From NCBI GenBank assembly GCA_028641055.1, contig CM054060.1, forward strand, positions 58,803,398-58,867,397: DNA of 64,000 nucleotides, in the 5' to 3' direction. Shown here one piece after another: positions 20,931 to 34,400 of the stretch (its first letter is position 1; every line of letters starts with the position of its first letter). The notes below the pieces were generated by a model. That model saw nothing but the letters and a program-made list of their open reading frames with translations, searched no databases and was not told the origin of the DNA. Source of the stretch: Alopecurus myosuroides (Eukaryota > Streptophyta > Magnoliopsida > Poales > Poaceae). A program made the translations under genes and the position numbers.

Positions 20931-23900
20931 TGTAACATCCCAAGTATGAAAAATAGCCATTAGAATGTTTGCTCCTTGTTATTTTATGTTTTGCATCATG
21001 GCATCATGTTGATTGCAATTGTTTTGCTTGTTTTCCTTTTGTTTTCCTCTGTTTTCATTTGTTTTCCAACTGTTTTCATTTGTTTTCCTTTGTTTTCTAT
21101 TTGAATTTCAAACCAAAATTCAAACCTTTTGTTTCATCCTTGTGATGTTACAATTTCCAAAAGATTATTTCAAATCAAAACAATTATTTTCTTCCATTAA
21201 AGTTGTGATTCCAAACTGTTGTTTGTTTCTATCAAAAATTCATTCAATATCAAACCCTTTTCAAATTCAATTAATTTCCAAAACAGCAACCCTTTTGGAA
21301 AATTATGAAAATGACAAAACCCTTTCATCATTTGTTTCCATTAATCTGAGGTTCAAACTAATTAAATTGTTGCTTTCAATATTTCACTTAATAGCCAGAA
21401 TTCATTTAAATTGCATTCCAATTCATTTAATTTTCCAAACAACAACCATTTGAATCAATGAAACAAAACACTCCAACCATTTTGCTTAAAAATAACTTGA
21501 GGGCCCAAAAACCAATTATATGTTTCTTTTTAATAATAACTCACTTAATCTCAAATTATTTCAAATCTCAATCAAATTACAAATAGTATTTATATTTGAA
21601 CTTTTTGTAAAATAAAATTTGGCAAGTGGTTGATGTTAACCTAAATAACTATAACAAAATTTTCCCTAAAATGTTCTACCCCAAAACCATCCTTTCTCTT
21701 CCTTTTCCAATGCAGCAAAAAAAAATAGAACCAAAATAAAAATAAAAAAACAGCTAGCAGGGAGAGGGGCATGGCCCAGCCCAACTCCCCCTAGAGGCCC
21801 AATACCCCTTCGAGGGTTGTCTTCCTCCTCTGTACGGCGCACCATCCAGGGTGCACACGTAGCAGAGGAGGTGCAGGAAACGGCTGATGCCCCTCCACCC
21901 CTCCTATAACTCCTCGAGCTCGAGCCCTAGGGTTCCTAACCCTAACCTCTTCCCCTCCTTCCTTCTTCCCCGCCTCCACTCTTCCCTCTTTCTTCCACTC
22001 TCTCCTCTCCAATCTCTCTGTATCTTTTTTATGTACTGAATCCTCACCACCGAGTCCCTCTCCCTCCGGCGATCACCGGAGCTCCGGGCTCCCTCCGGCC
22101 CGGGCGACCGCGGGAATGGAACCCCGCGGCCGCCCTCTCCCTCCCCATCACCTCGGCGCGTGCGGGGACGCACCCTATCGCCGGCGCCATCGCCTCCCGC
22201 CGCCAGCGACGACCTGCTCACCACCGACCTCCTCCTGTTCCTGTCCGCTCGAGGCCATCGAGGTGAGACCTCCCGCTCCCGTTCCTCTCGCCTCCCTCCT
22301 CCTCCCACGCTGCACCAGCACCCCACGCCCCTCCTTCCCACGGCCACCGCGGTGAGAGAGCAGCGAACTGCCGGCGGCCAACCTCCCGCTCGATCTGTTT
22401 TCAATTCGCAGTTCAGAACAAAAACCAGCCCGCAGCCACACCATAACCCCCCCCCCCCCCCGAGCCCCTTCTCTGTCACAAACACAAGCATACCCTACTG
22501 GTAGCAGCCCCTTTGCGCTAGCAGCAGGTTGGGGGTTCGAGTCCCCCTCCCAACCATTAACCAAAACTTTTATTTTCCAATGTTTTGGCACAGCACCTTC
22601 CAAGAAATCACCAATAGGCCCCTCGTAATTATTTCTAGCCCCTATAAAAATATTTTTCCAAGTCCCTAGATTCATAAAAATGGCAGATTTGCACCTTAAC
22701 TTGTAAAATGCATAAGAAATTCATCCCAACTCCAAATTCAACATTTTTAGTATGTTTTCTGTACCAAATTAAATGTTATATCCAAATATAAAATTTGTTT
22801 ACTGTTTTGAATAGTTTAAATTGGTAAAACATTTGAATTCTTGCTTAAATCACTTAAACTTGCAAAAATCATAACTTGTTCATAAAAATTCCAAATTCCA
22901 CAAACTAAATATGTTTTCCAATCAACTTTTCATGTACTTTCCAAATATCAACTTTGTGTACTGTTTTGAATAATTTAAATTGCAGAAAACAATTGTTTCT
23001 TAATTAATTCATTTAAAATTGCCAAATTAATAACTTGCTCATTTTAAATCCAATTTCAACAAATGAAATATGTTTTCCATGAAAAATTAAACCACCTTTC
23101 CAAATATAAACTTTGTTTCATGTTTTGAACAATTAAAATTGGTGGAAACAACAAATGCTTGTGTAACTACATTAAGAAGCCAAAATTCTTAACCTGTTAA
23201 ATGAAATTCCACACTTGGTAAATTCCTTTCTACTTGCATCTATTCTTGTTATCTTATTTGTTTTCCTCATCCATGCATCATGCTAATTCACTTACACATG
23301 TTGATTAGTTGTAAAACAATTAATTCAACCATAATTCATGGGCTTTCCATATGCAATCCAATTGCATATGGGTCCATTTAATCATGTTGCTATCTTGTCA
23401 AGTAGTTTATTTTTGTTGCATCAATTAAATGGTCATGCATCATCCCATGATTGTGCATTATAATATGTTATTGATTGTTCGTCTCTTTTTGATTGTTTGT
23501 TTGCTTCTTCTCGATTAGACGACGACGTTGAGACCGACGAGGTTTACGATTCTACTTCCGAGGATTTTAGCTCAGTACCAGGCTACTGGGTTTGCAGGCA
23601 AGTTATCACTCACATGAACCACTGTGTTCATTTCAACCCTGGTTACCGATACTTCCCGTTGTCTATTCTGCTAGCCATATGTATCGTTGCTTGTTCTCCG
23701 AACCTATCACATGAATCCCTTAACCCTGATATTGCCTCACCTCCACTCCTATAACCATTGCTTGTTGCACGTGTCTTACTAGCATGCTTAGGGTTGTTTT
23801 GCTCGAGTCTGTTACCCGTTACCTTCTGTTACTACTCTATTATGTTCTGGGGGCTCGATGTTAATCAATCAATCCTGTTAATGCTAATGGTAATAATAAT

Positions 23901-25363
23901 TTGATGATAAGGCACCGGCAGGAGGCCCTGTGTGGTTTTGAGGCCTGCTAGTGTCGACCCTAATAGGAAAAGGGTCTTGTCTACTGATCTATGATGAGCG
24001 CACTACCCGCATGTGGGAAGCGAGTATGGGCGCCCCCCCTCAATTGGACTCGATTCGCATCTCGTCCAAATCGCCTCATTTAGTTCGTGTTTTCCATTTG
24101 CCGCATGCATGTTTTTTCGAGCCCAGGCCAGGGTGGAACTTTTGTAGTCGGCATATAGGGGGACACGGTCTTAGAGTGCTATGAGGGTCCCTTTTCTTCG
24201 GGGCTCGATTAGCCGTGCGCCCAAGGTGCTTTGGGCTTGATGCGAAGAAGAGTTGGGTTGTGTTGAGTGTCTCGCTTGGTGGGTTTGATTCTCGTCTGGC
24301 GGGATATTCTTACGTGTACGGCCAAATTGGTGCAACCCTGCAGGGATAAATCTTCTCGAGAAGCCGTGTTTTCCGCGGTTATGGATTACTTGGTGAAAGT
24401 ACTGGCTAACAAGTACTCAGGACAACTTAAACCTAATGATTAACAACCTTACACCCAATGATTAACAACTTGACTAGTAATAGGCTTATTGACACAATAA
24501 TCTGAACCATCATTAATTCAACTGTGTGAGTTATCCTCGGATTGCTTCTTTGGATAAAGGGGCGAGATCCAGGATGGGTTTGTTTGAAGTTATCTTTCAG
24601 TTGGTTACAATACTCGATCTTATCTTCTTTCTGTTAGTCGGAACTTGTAGTATATCTCTGTAGTTGGTTAGAGCAGCCCGCTGCAGCTTTTATATCACCC
24701 CTTCATTCCGTTGAACCCAAAGCATATGTGCTTGTGTTGACGGGTTACACTTTGGTGAACTGTGAGTCTTGCTTGCCAGTACTTGGATGTACTGACCCCT
24801 TTGGGGATGTGGTTTACGCAGACGACGATTCCGAGGATCCCCATGGTGGCTACTACGTGGATGACGGCGAGACTGCTGACGAGAGTATAGCGGACCCTAG
24901 GAGGATCCGAGACTACGTGGATGGGCTTCGTCTTCTTTATTTTCACCGGCTTCTTAAGCCTTTTGGATTTGTCTGTACTCAGACACTTTGTTTGCTTCCG
25001 CTGATGTAATGATGCTATGTTCGGACATGTGTCCTCTGAATGAGTGTATTTGCTATTCTCTGCCTTAGTGAAGGCTATTTGCAACCTTAGTTCAATCTTT
25101 TGTGTCTTAGAGATGTGTTGTGGTATCATTCCGTTTAACGCTGTTGACGTACCATGCGTGATTGATATGAAGTACGTCGACAGTAGTGCCTTTGATCTCT
25201 AGTGGATAGTTTACATCGACGATGGAATAGCAGAGCTTGTGTTGTCGCGCATAAGCGTTGGCCTACTAGGAAGCTAGGACGTGGGAGCAGGTATGCCCCA
25301 TAATCCAAGCATCTGCTATCCAGTTCGGCCCGATGAGTATCCCCTAGAAGTCAGGGTGCGACA
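20931..25363 (+). repeat. LTR copy 1 of the array (4433 bp)
   Basis: Starts TGTAACATCCCAAGTATG and ends AGTCAGGGTGCGACA. The first half is AT-rich with TTTGTTTTC runs. The middle (about 21880-22400) is GC-rich with a GAGGTGAGACC donor-like site near 22258. A C15 tract lies near 22447, followed by a tRNA-like segment. ORFs in the GC-rich part are not conserved in frame and are not annotated. Confidence 0.95.
22489..22554 (+). ncRNA. tRNA-like segment in LTR copy 1
   Basis: GGTTCGAGTCC at 22534-22544 is an exact RNA polymerase III B-box/T-loop sequence, framed by a GGGG/CCCC stem and an outer GGTTGGG/CCCAACC pairing ending in A. An A-box-like CTGGTAGCAGC lies about 30 bases upstream. The acceptor and anticodon stems do not fold cleanly, so this is a tRNA-derived relic, not a tRNA gene. 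The same segment is at 27744-27811 and 32999-33066. Confidence 0.5.
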
Positions 25364-25365
25364 AA

Positions 25366-25378
25366 TGGTATCAGAGCC
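25366..25378 (+). other. Primer-binding site, initiator tRNA-Met type
   Basis: TGGTATCAGAGCC, complementary to the 3' end of plant initiator tRNA-Met, two bases after the end of LTR copy 1. An identical site follows LTR copy 2. Confidence 0.92.
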
Positions 25379-26170
25379 TGTCTGCCTGTAGGATCCCTTT
25401 TTAATGGTCGCAGTTGAGTCTAGAAACTATTTTGTAGCTATATAGGAAAAATGAAACGTGAGAGTAGGAATTCTGTTCTTTTTCTTCTTTCCCCACCCAC
25501 CCTCCCTTTTTCTGGTAAGGAAGTGCAACGTTGTTTTTCTCTTCTCATCTAAACTTTCAAGTTAGGATTTCACGAATTCTGGTTTCTCTAGGATGGTTAT
25601 ATCTACTAGACCATAGGAATGGAGGTGGTTGTGACATGATTTATCATGTTGCCTACTCACGATTGAGAACGGAGGCGTGTAAGCCCCGGAAGCAAATCCT
25701 CTATTCCTTAAGCAGTAGATATTGATCCTTTAGAAGCCCGGATGGGTTTTCCGTAGTACCTCAGGAGTTTTGTTCTCGTTTTCCCCGATGTTGATATCCT
25801 GTTCTTCTCAACAGACTTTTCGTCCGTTCAAACCTTGTTGTTGCTTCCCAATTCAGTTCTGCTACCGGCGTCTAATCAATAACTCTATTCCACCCTTCTG
25901 ACAGATAGTCTATTCTCAAAATGAATCAAGTTCTATCTAACTATACACCCTCGATACAAAACCTCTACCTTTACTTGAAAAAGTTCCGGTGGTTACCAAA
26001 TTCCTTGACATCTTTCCAGAAGAGTTGCCAGGAATGCCTATCATTTTGAACTTCCAGAAAAACTATCCAAGGTGCACGATGTGTTTCACGTGTCACAGCT
26101 CACAAGGATCTTCGCAAGAAGTATCCGGACCTTTCTTTTTCTCAGTAGGAATCTCGGGGCGCGATTCCTT

Positions 26171-26185
26171 CAAGGGGGGGCGTTT
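26171..26185 (+). other. Polypurine tract upstream of LTR copy 2
   Basis: CAAGGGGGGGCGTTT abuts the TGTAACATCCC start of LTR copy 2. The same tract precedes copy 3 at 31427-31441. Confidence 0.8.
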
Positions 26186-29100
26186 TGTAACATCCCAAGT
26201 ATGAAAAATAGCCGTTAGAATGTTTGCTCCTTGTTATTTTATGTTTTGCATCATGGCATCATGTTGATTGCAATTGTTTTGCTTGTTTTCCTTTTGTTTT
26301 CCTCTGTTTTCATTTGTTTTCCAACTGTTTTCATTTGTTTTCCTTTGTTTTCTATTTGAATTTCAAACCAAAATTCAAACCTTTTGTTTCATCCTTGTGA
26401 TGTTACAATTTCCAAAAGATTATTTCAAATCAAAACAATTATTTGCTTCCATTAAAGTTGTGATTCCAAACTGTTGTTTGTTTCTATCAAAAATTCATTC
26501 AATATCAAACCCTTTTCAAATTCAATTAATTTCCAAAACAGCAACCCTTTTGGAAAATTATGAAAATGACAAAACCCTTTCATATTTGTTTCCATTAATC
26601 TGAGGTTCAAACTAATTAAATTGTTGCTTTCAATATTTCACTTAATACCCAGAATTCATTTAAATTGCATTCCAATTCATTTAATTTTCCAAACAACAAC
26701 CATTTGAATCAATGAAACAAAACACTCCAACCATTTTGCTTAAAAATAACTTGAGGGCCCAAAAACCAATTATATGTTTCTTTTTAATAATAACTCACTT
26801 AATCTCAAATTATTTCAAATCTCAATCAAATTACAAATAGTATTTATATTTGAACTTTTTGTAAAATAAAATTTGGCAAGTGGTTGATGTTAACCTAAAT
26901 AACTATAACAAAATTTTCCCTAAAATGTTCTACCCCAAAACCATCCTTTCTCTTCCTTTTCCAATGCAGCAAAAAAAAAATAGAACCAAAATAAAAATAA
27001 AAAAACAGCTAGCAGGGAGAGGGGCATGGCCCAGCCCAACTCCCCCTAGAGGCCCAATACCCCTTCGAGGGTTGTCTTCCTCCTCTGTACGGCGCACCAT
27101 CCAGGGTGCACACGTAGCAGAGGAGGTGCAGGCAACGGCTGATGCCCCTCCACCCCTCCTATAACTCTTGGAGCTCGAGCCCTAGGGTTCCTAACCCTAA
27201 CCTCTTCCCCTCCTTCCTTCTTCCCTGCCTCCACTCTTCCCTCTTTCTTCCACTCTCTCCTCTCCAATCTCTCTGTATCTTTTTTATGTACTGAATCCTC
27301 ACCACCGAGTCCCTCTCCCTCCGGCGATCACCGGAGCTCCGGGCTCCCTCCGGCCCGGGCGACCGCGGGAATGGAACCCCGCGGCCGCCCTCTCCCTCCC
27401 CATCACCTCGGCGCGTGCGGGGATGCACCCCATCGCCGGCGCCATCGCCTCCCGCCGCCAGCGACGACCTGCTCACCACCGACCTCCTCCTGTTCCTGTC
27501 CGCTCGAGGCCATCGAGGTGAGACCTCCCGCTCCCCTTCCTCTCACCTCCCTCCTCCTCCCACGCTGCACCAGCACCCCACGCCCCTCCTGCCCACGGCC
27601 ACCGCGGCGAGAGAGCAGCGAACTGCCGGCGGCCAACCTCCCGCTCGATCTGTTTTCAGTTTGCAGTTCAGAACAAAAACCAGCCCGCAGCCACACCATA
27701 ACCCCCCCCCCCCCCCCCGAGCCCCTTCTCTGTCACAAACACAAGCATACCCTACTGGTAGCAGCCCCTTTGCGCTAGCAGCAGGTTGGGGGTTCGAGTC
27801 CCCCTCCCAACCATTAACCAAAACTTTTATTTTCCAATGTTTTGGCATAGCACCTTCCAAGAAATCACCAATAGGCCCCTGGTAATTATTTCTAGCCCCT
27901 GTAAAAATATTTTTCCAAGTCCCTAGATTCATAAAAATGGCAGATTTGCACCTTAACTTGTAAAATGCATAAGAAATTCATCCCAACTCCAAATTCAACA
28001 TTTTTAGTATGTTTTCTGTACCAAATTAAATGTTCTATCCAAATATAAATTTGTTTACTGTTTTGAATATTTTAAATTGGTAAAACATTTGAATTCTTGC
28101 TTAAATCACTTAAACTTGCAAAAATCATAACTTGTTCATAAAAATTCCAAATTCCACAAACTAAATATGTTTTCCAATCAACTTTTCATGTACTTTCTAA
28201 ATATAAACTTTGTGTACTATTTTGAATAATTTAAATTGCAGAAAACAATTGTTTCTTAATTAATTCATTTAAAATTGCCAAATTAATAACTTGCTCATTT
28301 TAAATCCAATTTCAACAAATGAAATATGTTTTCCATGCAAAATTAAACCACCTTTACAAATATAAACTTTGTTTCATGTTTTGAACAACTAAAATTGGTG
28401 GAAACAACAAATGCTTGTGTAACTACATTAAGAAGCCAAAATTCTTAACCTGTTAAATGAAATTCCACACTTGGTAAATTCCTTTCTACTTGCATCTATT
28501 GTTGTTCTCTTATTTGTTTTCCTCATCCATGCATCATGCTAATTCACTTACACGTGTTGATTAGTTGTAAAACAATTAATTCAACCATAATTCATGGGCT
28601 TTCCATATGCAATCCAATTGCATATGGGTCCATTTAATCATGTTGCTATCTTGTCAAGTAGTTTATTTTTGTTGCATCAATTAAATGGTCACGCATCATC
28701 CCATGATTGTGCATTATAATATGTTATTGATTGTTCGTCTCTTTTCGATTGTTTGTTTGCTTCTTCTCGATTAGACGACGACGTTGAGACCGACGAGGTT
28801 TACGATTCTACTTCCGAGGATTTTAGCTCAGTACCAGGCTACTGGGTTTGCAGGCAAGTTATCACTCACATGAACCACTGTGTTCCTTTCAACCCTGGTT
28901 ACCGATACTTCCCGTTGTCTATTCTGCTAGCCATATGTATCGTTGCTTGTTCTCCGAACCTATCACATGAATCCCTTAACCCTGATATTGCCTCACCTCC
29001 ACTCCTATAACCATTGCTTGTTGCCCGTGTCTTACTAGCATGCTTAGGGTTGTTTTGCTCGAGTTTGTTACCCGTTACCTTCTGTTACTACTCTATTATG

Positions 29101-30619
29101 TTCTGGGGGCTCGATGTTAATCAATCAATCCTGTTAATGCTAATGGTAATAATAATTTGATGATAAGGCACCGGCAGGAGGCCCTGTGTGGTTTTGAGGC
29201 CTGCTAGTGTCGACCCTAATAGGAAAAGGGTCTTGTCTACTGATCCATGATGAGCGCACTACCCGCATGTGGGAAGCGAGTATGGGCGCCCCCCCTCAAT
29301 TTGACTCGATTCGCATCTCGTCCAAATCGCCTTATTTAGTTCGTGTTTTCCATTTGCCGCATGCATGTTTTTGCGAGCCCAGGCCAGGGTGGAACTTTTG
29401 TAGTCGGCATATAGGGGGACACGGTCTTAGAGTGCTATGAGGGTCCCTTTTCTTCGGGGCTCGATTAGATGTGCGCCCAAGGTGCTTTGGGCTTGATGCG
29501 AAGAAGAGTTGGGTTGTGTTGAGTGTCTCGCTTGGTGGGTTTGATTCCCGTCTGGCGGGATATTCTTACGTGTACGGCCAAATTGGTGCAACCCTGCAAG
29601 GATAAATCTTCTCGAGAAGCCGTGTTTTCCGCGGTTATGGATTACTTGGTGAAAGTACTGGCTAACAAGTACTCAGGACAACTTAAACCTAATGATTAAC
29701 AACCTTACACCCAATGATTAACAACTTGACTAGTAATAGGCTTATTGACACAATAATCTGAACCATCATTAATTCAACTGTGTGAGTTATCCTCGGATTG
29801 CTTCTTTGGATAAAGGGGCGAGATCCAGGATGGGTTTGTTTGAAGTTATCTTTCAGTTGGTTACAATACTCGATCTTATCTTCTTTCTGTTAGCCGGAAC
29901 TTGTAGTATATCTCTGTAGTTGGTTAGAGCAGCCCGCTGCAGCTTTTATATCACCCCTTCATTCCGTTGAACCCAAAGCATCTGTGCTTGTGTTGACGGG
30001 TTACACTTTGGTGAACTGTCAGTCTTGATTGCTAGTACTTGGATGTACTGACCCCTTTGGGGCTGTGGTTTACGCAGACGACGATTCCGAGGATCCCCAT
30101 GGTGGCTACTACGTGGATGACGGCGAGACTGCTGATGAGAGTATAGCGGACCCGGGCAGGATCCGAGACTACGTGGATGGGCTTCGTCTTCTTTATTTTC
30201 CCCGGCTTCTTAAGCCTTTTGGATTTGTCTGTACTCAGACACTTTGTTTGCTTCCGCTGATGTAATGATGCTATGTTCGGACATGTGTCCTCTGAATGAG
30301 TGTATTTGCTATTCTCTGCCTTAGTGAAGGCTATTTGCAACCTTAGTTCAATCTTTTGTGTCTTAGAGATGTGTTGTGGTACCATTCCGTTTAACGCTGT
30401 TGACGTACCATGCGTGATTGATATGAAGTACGTCGACAGTAGTGCCTTTGATCTCTAGTGGATAGTTTACATCGACGATGGAATAGCAGAGCTTGTGTTG
30501 TCGCGCATAAGCGCTGGCCTACTAGGAAGCTAGGACGTGGGAGCAGGTATGCCCCATAATCCAAGCATCTGCTATCCAGTTCGGCCCGATGAGTATCCCC
30601 TAGAAGTCAGGGTGCGACA
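26186..30619 (+). repeat. LTR copy 2 of the array (4434 bp)
   Basis: Same ends as copy 1. At most of the sites compared by eye up to about position +3.9 kb, it agrees with copy 3 against copy 1 (for example GGCAACGGC near 27131 and GGGGCTGTGG near 30058). Private changes include GCCGTTAG near its start. The poly-C tract is 17 here. Confidence 0.95.
27744..27811 (+). ncRNA. tRNA-like segment in LTR copy 2
   Basis: B-box GGTTCGAGTCC at 27791-27801 in the same context as in copy 1; tRNA-derived relic. Confidence 0.5.
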
Positions 30620-31441
30620 AATGGTATCAGAGCCTGTCTGCCTGTAGGATCCCTTTTTAATGGTCGCAGTTGAGTCTAGAAACTATTTTGTAGCTATATA
30701 GGAAAAATGAAACGTGAGAGTAGGAATTCTGTTCTTTTTCTTCTTTCCCCACCCACCCTCCCTTTTTCTGGTAAGGAAGTGCAACGTTGTTTTTCTCTTC
30801 TCATCTAAACTTTCAAGTTAGGATTTCACGAATTCTGGTTTCTCTAGGATGGTTATATCTACTAGACCATAGGAATGGACGTGGTTGTGACATGATTTAT
30901 CATGTTGCCTACTCACGATTGAGAACGGAGGCGTGTAAGCCCCGGAAGCAGATCCTCTATTCCTTAAGCAGTAGATATTGATCCTTTAGAAGCCCGGATG
31001 GGTTTTCCGTAGTACCTCAGGAGTTTTGTTCTCGTTTTCCCCGATGTTGATATCCTGTTCTTCTCAACAGCCTTTTCGTCCGTTCAAACCTTGTTGTTGC
31101 TTCCCAATTCAGTTCTGCTACCGGCGTCTAATCAATAACTCTATTCCACCCTTCTGACAGATAGTCTATTCTCAAAATGAATCAAGTTCTATCTAGCTAT
31201 ACACCCTTGATACAAAACCTCTACCTTTACTTGAAAATGTTCCGGTGGTTACCAAATTCCTTGACATCTTTCCAGAAGAGTTGCCAGGAATGCCTATCAT
31301 TTTGAACTTCCAGAAAAACTATCCAAGGTGCACGATGTGTTTCACGTGTCACAGCTCACGAGGATCTTCGCAAGAAGTATCCGGACCTTTCTTTTTCTCA
31401 GTAGGAATCTCGGGGCGCGATTCCTTCAAGGGGGGGCGTTT
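30620..31441 (+). mobile_element. Internal region 2 of the array
   Basis: Same 822-bp length and the same deletion junction as internal region 1. It has a PBS at 30622-30634, the DIFPEELPGMP motif near 31260-31295, the LPEKLSKVHDVFHVSQL block near 31307-31360, and a polypurine tract ending at 31441. Only a few substitutions separate it from region 1, so the deletion predates the tandem duplication. Confidence 0.9.
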
Positions 31442-34400
31442 TGTAACATCCCAAGTATGAAAAATAGCCATTAGAATGTTTGCTCCTTGTTATTTTATGT
31501 TTTGCATCATGGCATCATGTTGATTGCAATTGTTTTGCTTGTTTTCCTTTTGTTTTCCTCTGTTTTCATTTGTTTTCCAACTGTTTTCATTTGTTTTCCT
31601 TTGTTTTCTATTTGAATTTCAAACCAAAATTCAAACCTTTTGTTTCATCCTTGTGATGTTACAATTTCCAAAAGATTATTTCAAATCAAAACAATTATTT
31701 GCTTCCATTAAAGTTGTGATTCCAAACTGTTGTTTGTTTCTATCAAAAATTCATTCAATATCAAACCCTTTTCAAATTCAATTAATTTCCAAAACAGCAA
31801 CCCTTTTGGAAAATTATGAAAATGACAAAACCCTTTCATCATTTGTTTCCATTAATCTGAGGTTCAAACTAATTAAATTGTTGCTTTCAATATTTCACTT
31901 AATACCCAGAATTCATTTAAATTGCATTCCAATTCATTTAATTTTCCAAACAACAACCATTTGAATCAATGAAACAAAATACTCCAACCATTTTGCTTCA
32001 AAATAACTTGAGGGCCCAAAAACCAATTATATGTTTCTTTTTAATAATAACTCACTTAATCTCAAATTATTTCAAATCTCAATCAAATTACAAATAGTAT
32101 TTATATTTGAACTTTTTGTAAAATAAAATTTGGCAAGTGGTTGATGTTAACCTAAATAACTATAACAAAATTTTCCCTAAAATGTTCTACCCCAAAACCA
32201 TCCTTTCTCTTCCTTTTCCAATGCAGCAAAAAAAAAATAGAACCAAAATAAAAATAAAAAAACAGCTAGCAGGGAGAGGGGCATGGCCCAGCCCAACTCC
32301 CCCTAGAGGCCCAATACCCCTTCGAGGGTTGTCTTCCTCCTCTGTACGGCGCACCATCCAGGGTGCACACGTAGCAGAGGAGGTGCAGGCAACGGCTGAT
32401 GCCCCTCCACCCCTCCTATAACTCCTGGAGCTCGAGCCCTAGGGTTCCTAACCCTAACCTCTTCCCCTCCTTCCTTCTTCCCCGCCTCCACTCTTCCCTC
32501 TTTCTTCCACTCTCTCCTCTCCAATCTCTCTGTATCTTTTTTATGTACTGAATCCTCACCACCGAGTCCCTCTCCCTCCGGCGATCACCGGAGCTCCGGG
32601 CTCCCTCCGGCCCGGGCGACCGCGGGAATGGAACCCCGCGGCCGCCCTCTCCCTCCCCATCACCTCGGCGCGTGCGGGGACGCACCCCATCGCCGGCGCC
32701 ATCGCCTCCCGCCGCCAGCGACGACCTGCTCACCACCGACCTCCTCCTGTTCCTGTCCGCTCGAGGCCATCGAGGTGAGACCTCCCGCTCCCCTTCCTCT
32801 CACCTCCCTCCTCCTCCCACGCTGCACCAGCACCCCACGCCCCTCCTGCCCACGGCCACCGCGGCGAGAGAGCAGCGAACTGCCGGCGGCCAACCTCCCG
32901 CTCGATCTGTTTTCAGTTCGCAGTTCAGAACAAAAACCAGCCCGCAGCCACACCATAACCCCCCCCCCCCCCCGAGCCCCTTCTCTGTCACAAACACAAG
33001 CATACCCTACTGGTAGCAGCCCCTTTGCGCTAGCAGCAGGTTGGGGGTTCGAGTCCCCCTCCCAACCATTAACCAAAACTTTTATTTTCCAATGTTTTGG
33101 CACAGCACCTTCCAAGAAATCACCAATAGGCCCCTGGTAATTATTTCTAGCCCCTGTAAAAATATTTTTCCAAGTCCCTAGATTCATAAAAATGGCAGAT
33201 TTGCACCTTAACTTGTAAAATGCATAAGAAATTCATCCCAACTCCAAATTCAACATTTTTAGTATGTTTTCTGTACCAAATTAAATGTTCTATCCAAATA
33301 TAAAATTTGTTTACTGTTTTGAATATTTTAAATTGGTAAAACATTTGAATTCTTGCTTAAATCACTTAAACTTGCAAAAATCATAACTTGTTCATAAAAA
33401 TTCCAAATTCCACAAACTAAATATGTTTTCCAATCAACTTTTCATGTACTTTCCAAATATCAACTTTGTGTACTGTTTTGAATAATTTAAATTGCAGAAA
33501 ACAATTGTTTCTTAATTAATTCATTTAAAATTGCCAAATTAATAACTTGCTCATTTAAATCCAATTTCAACAAATGAAATATGTTTTCCATGCAAAATTA
33601 AACCACCTTTACAAATATAAACTTTGTTTCATGTTTTGAACAATTAAAATTGGTGGAAACAACAAATGCTTGTGTAACTACATTAAGAAGCCAAAATTCT
33701 TAACATGTTAAATGAAATTCCACACTTGGTAAATTCCTTTCTACTTGCATCTATTGTTGTTCTCTTATTTGTTTTCCTCATCCATGCATCATGCTAATTC
33801 ACTTACACATGTTGATTAGTTGTAAAACAATTAATTGAACCATAATTCATGGGCTTTCCATATGCAATCCAATTGCATATGGGTCCATTTAATCATGTTG
33901 CTATCTTGTCAAGTAGTTTATTTTTGTTGCATCAATTAAATGGTCATGCATCATCCCATGATTGTGCATTATAATATGTTATTGATTGTTCGTCTCTTTT
34001 CGATTTTTTGTTTGCTTCTTCTCGATTAGACGACGACGTTGAGACCGACGAGGTTTACGATTCTACTTCCGAGGATTTTAGCTCAGTACCAGGCTACTGG
34101 GTTTGCAGGCAAGTTATCACTCACATGAACCACTGTGTTCCTTTCAACCCTGGTTACCGATACTTCCCGTTGTCTATTCTGCTAGCCATATGTATCGTTG
34201 CTTGTTCTCCGAACCTATCACATGAATCCCTTAACCCTGATATTGCCTCACCTCCACTCCTATAACCATTGCTTGTTGCCCGTGTCTTACTAGCATGCTT
34301 AGGGTTGTTTTGCTCGAGTCTGTTACCGTTACCTTCTGTTACTACTCTATTATGTTCTGGGGGCTCGATGTTAATCAATCAATCCTGTTAATGCTAATGG

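Larger units (their letters stand above)
25364..26185 (+). mobile_element. Internal region 1 of the array: deletion derivative of a Tekay/Del-like element
   Basis: Begins AA then a PBS (25366-25378, TGGTATCAGAGCC, initiator-Met type). At 25989-26035 the frame reads VTKFLDIFPEELPGMP, the conserved linker that precedes gypsy reverse transcriptase. Only about 15 bases later, at 26051-26131 in another frame, comes LPEKLSKVHDVFHVSQL, the conserved block after integrase. Thus RT, RNase H and integrase are all missing between two motifs that should be about 2.5 kb apart. Gag and protease are also absent. It ends in a G-rich polypurine tract CAAGGGGGGGCGTTT at 26171-26185. Confidence 0.88.

Noticed and set aside
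22489..22554. Functional tRNA gene
   Set aside because: Only the T-arm and B-box are convincing; acceptor and anticodon stems do not pair properly.
22116..22675. GC-rich ORFs on both strands in the LTR array (also near 27371-27932 and 32628-33187)
   Set aside because: Frames differ between copies by poly-C length and substitutions, have no recognisable domain, and lie inside LTRs; composition-driven.
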